A DNA stretch of 5,665 bases, taken from positions 1 through 5,665 of the forward strand of contig USMP01000105.1 of the NCBI GenBank assembly GCA_900555795.1, in the 5' to 3' direction. Position 1 is the stretch's first letter; every line of letters starts with the position of its first letter. The DNA is from an uncultured Eubacteriales bacterium. Its GTDB lineage: Bacteria > Bacillota > Clostridia > Oscillospirales > Oscillospiraceae. Shown piece by piece: positions 5,145-5,665 of the stretch. The notes under the pieces are model-generated. The model did no database searches. It worked only from the letters and a program-made list of their open reading frames with translations, and was not told where the DNA came from. The translations under genes were made by a program, and so were the position numbers.

Positions 5145-5588
5145 ATGCCTGATCCTGTACTGTCCAGCCTTCTGCGGATCAACCGCCAGCGGCTGCGGGC
5201 GCTGAAATGCGGTCTGGCCCCCTACCAGTATGTGGGCATCATGCATCTTATTGTGATATATGTCCATCGAACTCCCGGCGCAAGCCAGGAGGAGATTTGC
5301 AGCTACTACGCCCTTGACAAGGCCGGCGTGGCCCGGGACGCCAGGCGTTTGGAGGACATGGGCCACATCCGACGGGAGACCAACCCGGACAACCGCCGGC
5401 AGTATCAGCTGTTTCTCACGTCCCAGGGTGAGGCGATGGTGCCGGTACTGGACAGGATCTATGACGAATTCGTCCAGCGGATCTCCGCGGGACTCTCGGC
5501 GGAGGACTGGCAGCTGCTGACGGAACTGCTGAAAAAGGTGGAGATTACCAGCTATCAGACCGCTCCGCCCTGCAAAACCGTCCCATAA
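5145..5588 (+). CDS. MarR-family transcriptional regulator
   Basis: 147 residues, typical of the family. An N-terminal helix (about 5-22) and PYQYVGIMHLIVIYVH (26-41) form the dimer and support helices. GASQEEICSYYALDKAGVARDARRLEDMGHIRR (45-77) is the helix-turn-helix, with the recognition helix near 57-70. DNRRQYQLFLTSQG (82-95) is the beta wing ending in the family's 'L-T-x-x-G' motif. The C-terminal helices (about 97-131) complete the dimer interface. It is a cytoplasmic dimeric DNA-binding protein, usually a repressor released by a small ligand. Seven bases separate it from the pump's stop codon, so it is co-transcribed with the MATE gene and is its likely regulator and autorepressor via the dyad at 3654-3683. 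A longer form from ATG 5103 would add 14 residues but is less likely. The C-terminal tail PPCKTVP is not conserved-looking. Confidence 0.9.
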   Translation: MPDPVLSSLLRINRQRLRALKCGLAPYQYVGIMHLIVIYVHRTPGASQEEICSYYALDKAGVARDARRLEDMGHIRRETNPDNRRQYQLFLTSQGEAMVPVLDRIYDEFVQRISAGLSAEDWQLLTELLKKVEITSYQTAPPCKTVP

Positions 5589-5607
5589 CGTGCGCATGAG
5601 AAAAGCC

Positions 5608-5626
5608 GGCCGTTCTCTCCACGGCC
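5608..5626. repeat. Small hairpin after the MarR gene
   Basis: GGCCGT (5608-5613) pairs with ACGGCC (5621-5626) around TCTCTCC, 20 bp beyond the MarR stop. On the plus strand no T tract follows, so it is at best a weak end for the operon. On the minus strand GGCTTTTCTC follows, so it could instead end a leftward gene beyond the window. The rest of 5589-5665 shows no gene. Confidence 0.3.
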
Positions 5627-5665
5627 CCGTCTGAGCGCTGCATACACAGGCGGCCCCGGACACGC

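Noticed and set aside
3710..5182. A 490-codon open frame on the minus strand opposite the MATE gene
   Set aside because: The translation is dominated by His, Gln, Gly and Asp in low-complexity fashion, as expected for the shadow of a GC-rich membrane protein gene. It has no recognisable domain, and the opposite strand is a clear MATE transporter.
4854..5663. Leftward 269-codon frame spanning marR and the right edge
   Set aside because: It lies opposite a clear MarR gene and the MATE end, is Arg/Pro/Ala-rich and has no domain pattern or ribosome site.

Overview
The window looks like chromosome from a GC-rich Clostridia relative, most likely a gut Oscillospiraceae-type Firmicute. This is inferred from the GC-rich coding sequence, the Bacillus-type promoters (TTGACA / TATAAT-like) set in short AT-rich intergenic stretches, the strong GGAGG-type ribosome binding sites, and the resemblance of the first fragment to HrcA, MATE to the MepA branch, and a small DUF6199-like protein. 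No mobile element, tRNA, rRNA or CRISPR array was seen.

Layout, left to right. (1) Positions 1-201 hold the end of an HrcA-like heat-shock repressor that stops about 80-100 residues before a normal HrcA would. (2) A strong hairpin (241-284) closes a small two-helix membrane protein gene read leftwards (320-520), which has its own promoter. (3) An MFS transporter gene read leftwards (714-1202) keeps only about helices 1-2 and 10-12 and looks like an in-frame internal deletion. (4) A roughly 300-bp control region (1203-1506) carries divergent promoters and two different dyads, each lying on one promoter. (5) A LysR-family regulator follows, read rightwards (1507-2394). (6) It converges, across a 15-bp hairpin, on an alpha/beta-hydrolase esterase read leftwards (2459-3385). 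(7) An AT-rich divergent control region (3386-3706) separates the esterase from a MATE efflux pump (3707-5137) and a MarR-family regulator (5145-5588), whose ribosome binding site overlaps the pump's stop codon.

Functionally there are two regulator-transporter pairs. The LysR gene sits divergently from its presumed target, the MFS transporter; the regulator, promoters and operators look intact while the transporter is gutted. The MATE-MarR pair looks like an intact drug-responsive operon with a strong extended -10 promoter and a candidate operator at the transcription start. The esterase has a complete Ser-Asp-His triad and its own promoter; its substrate cannot be read from the sequence. Nothing here amounts to a new defence or mobile system. 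The most noteworthy items are the decayed transporter with intact control elements, the truncated HrcA, and the well-formed operator-like dyads.
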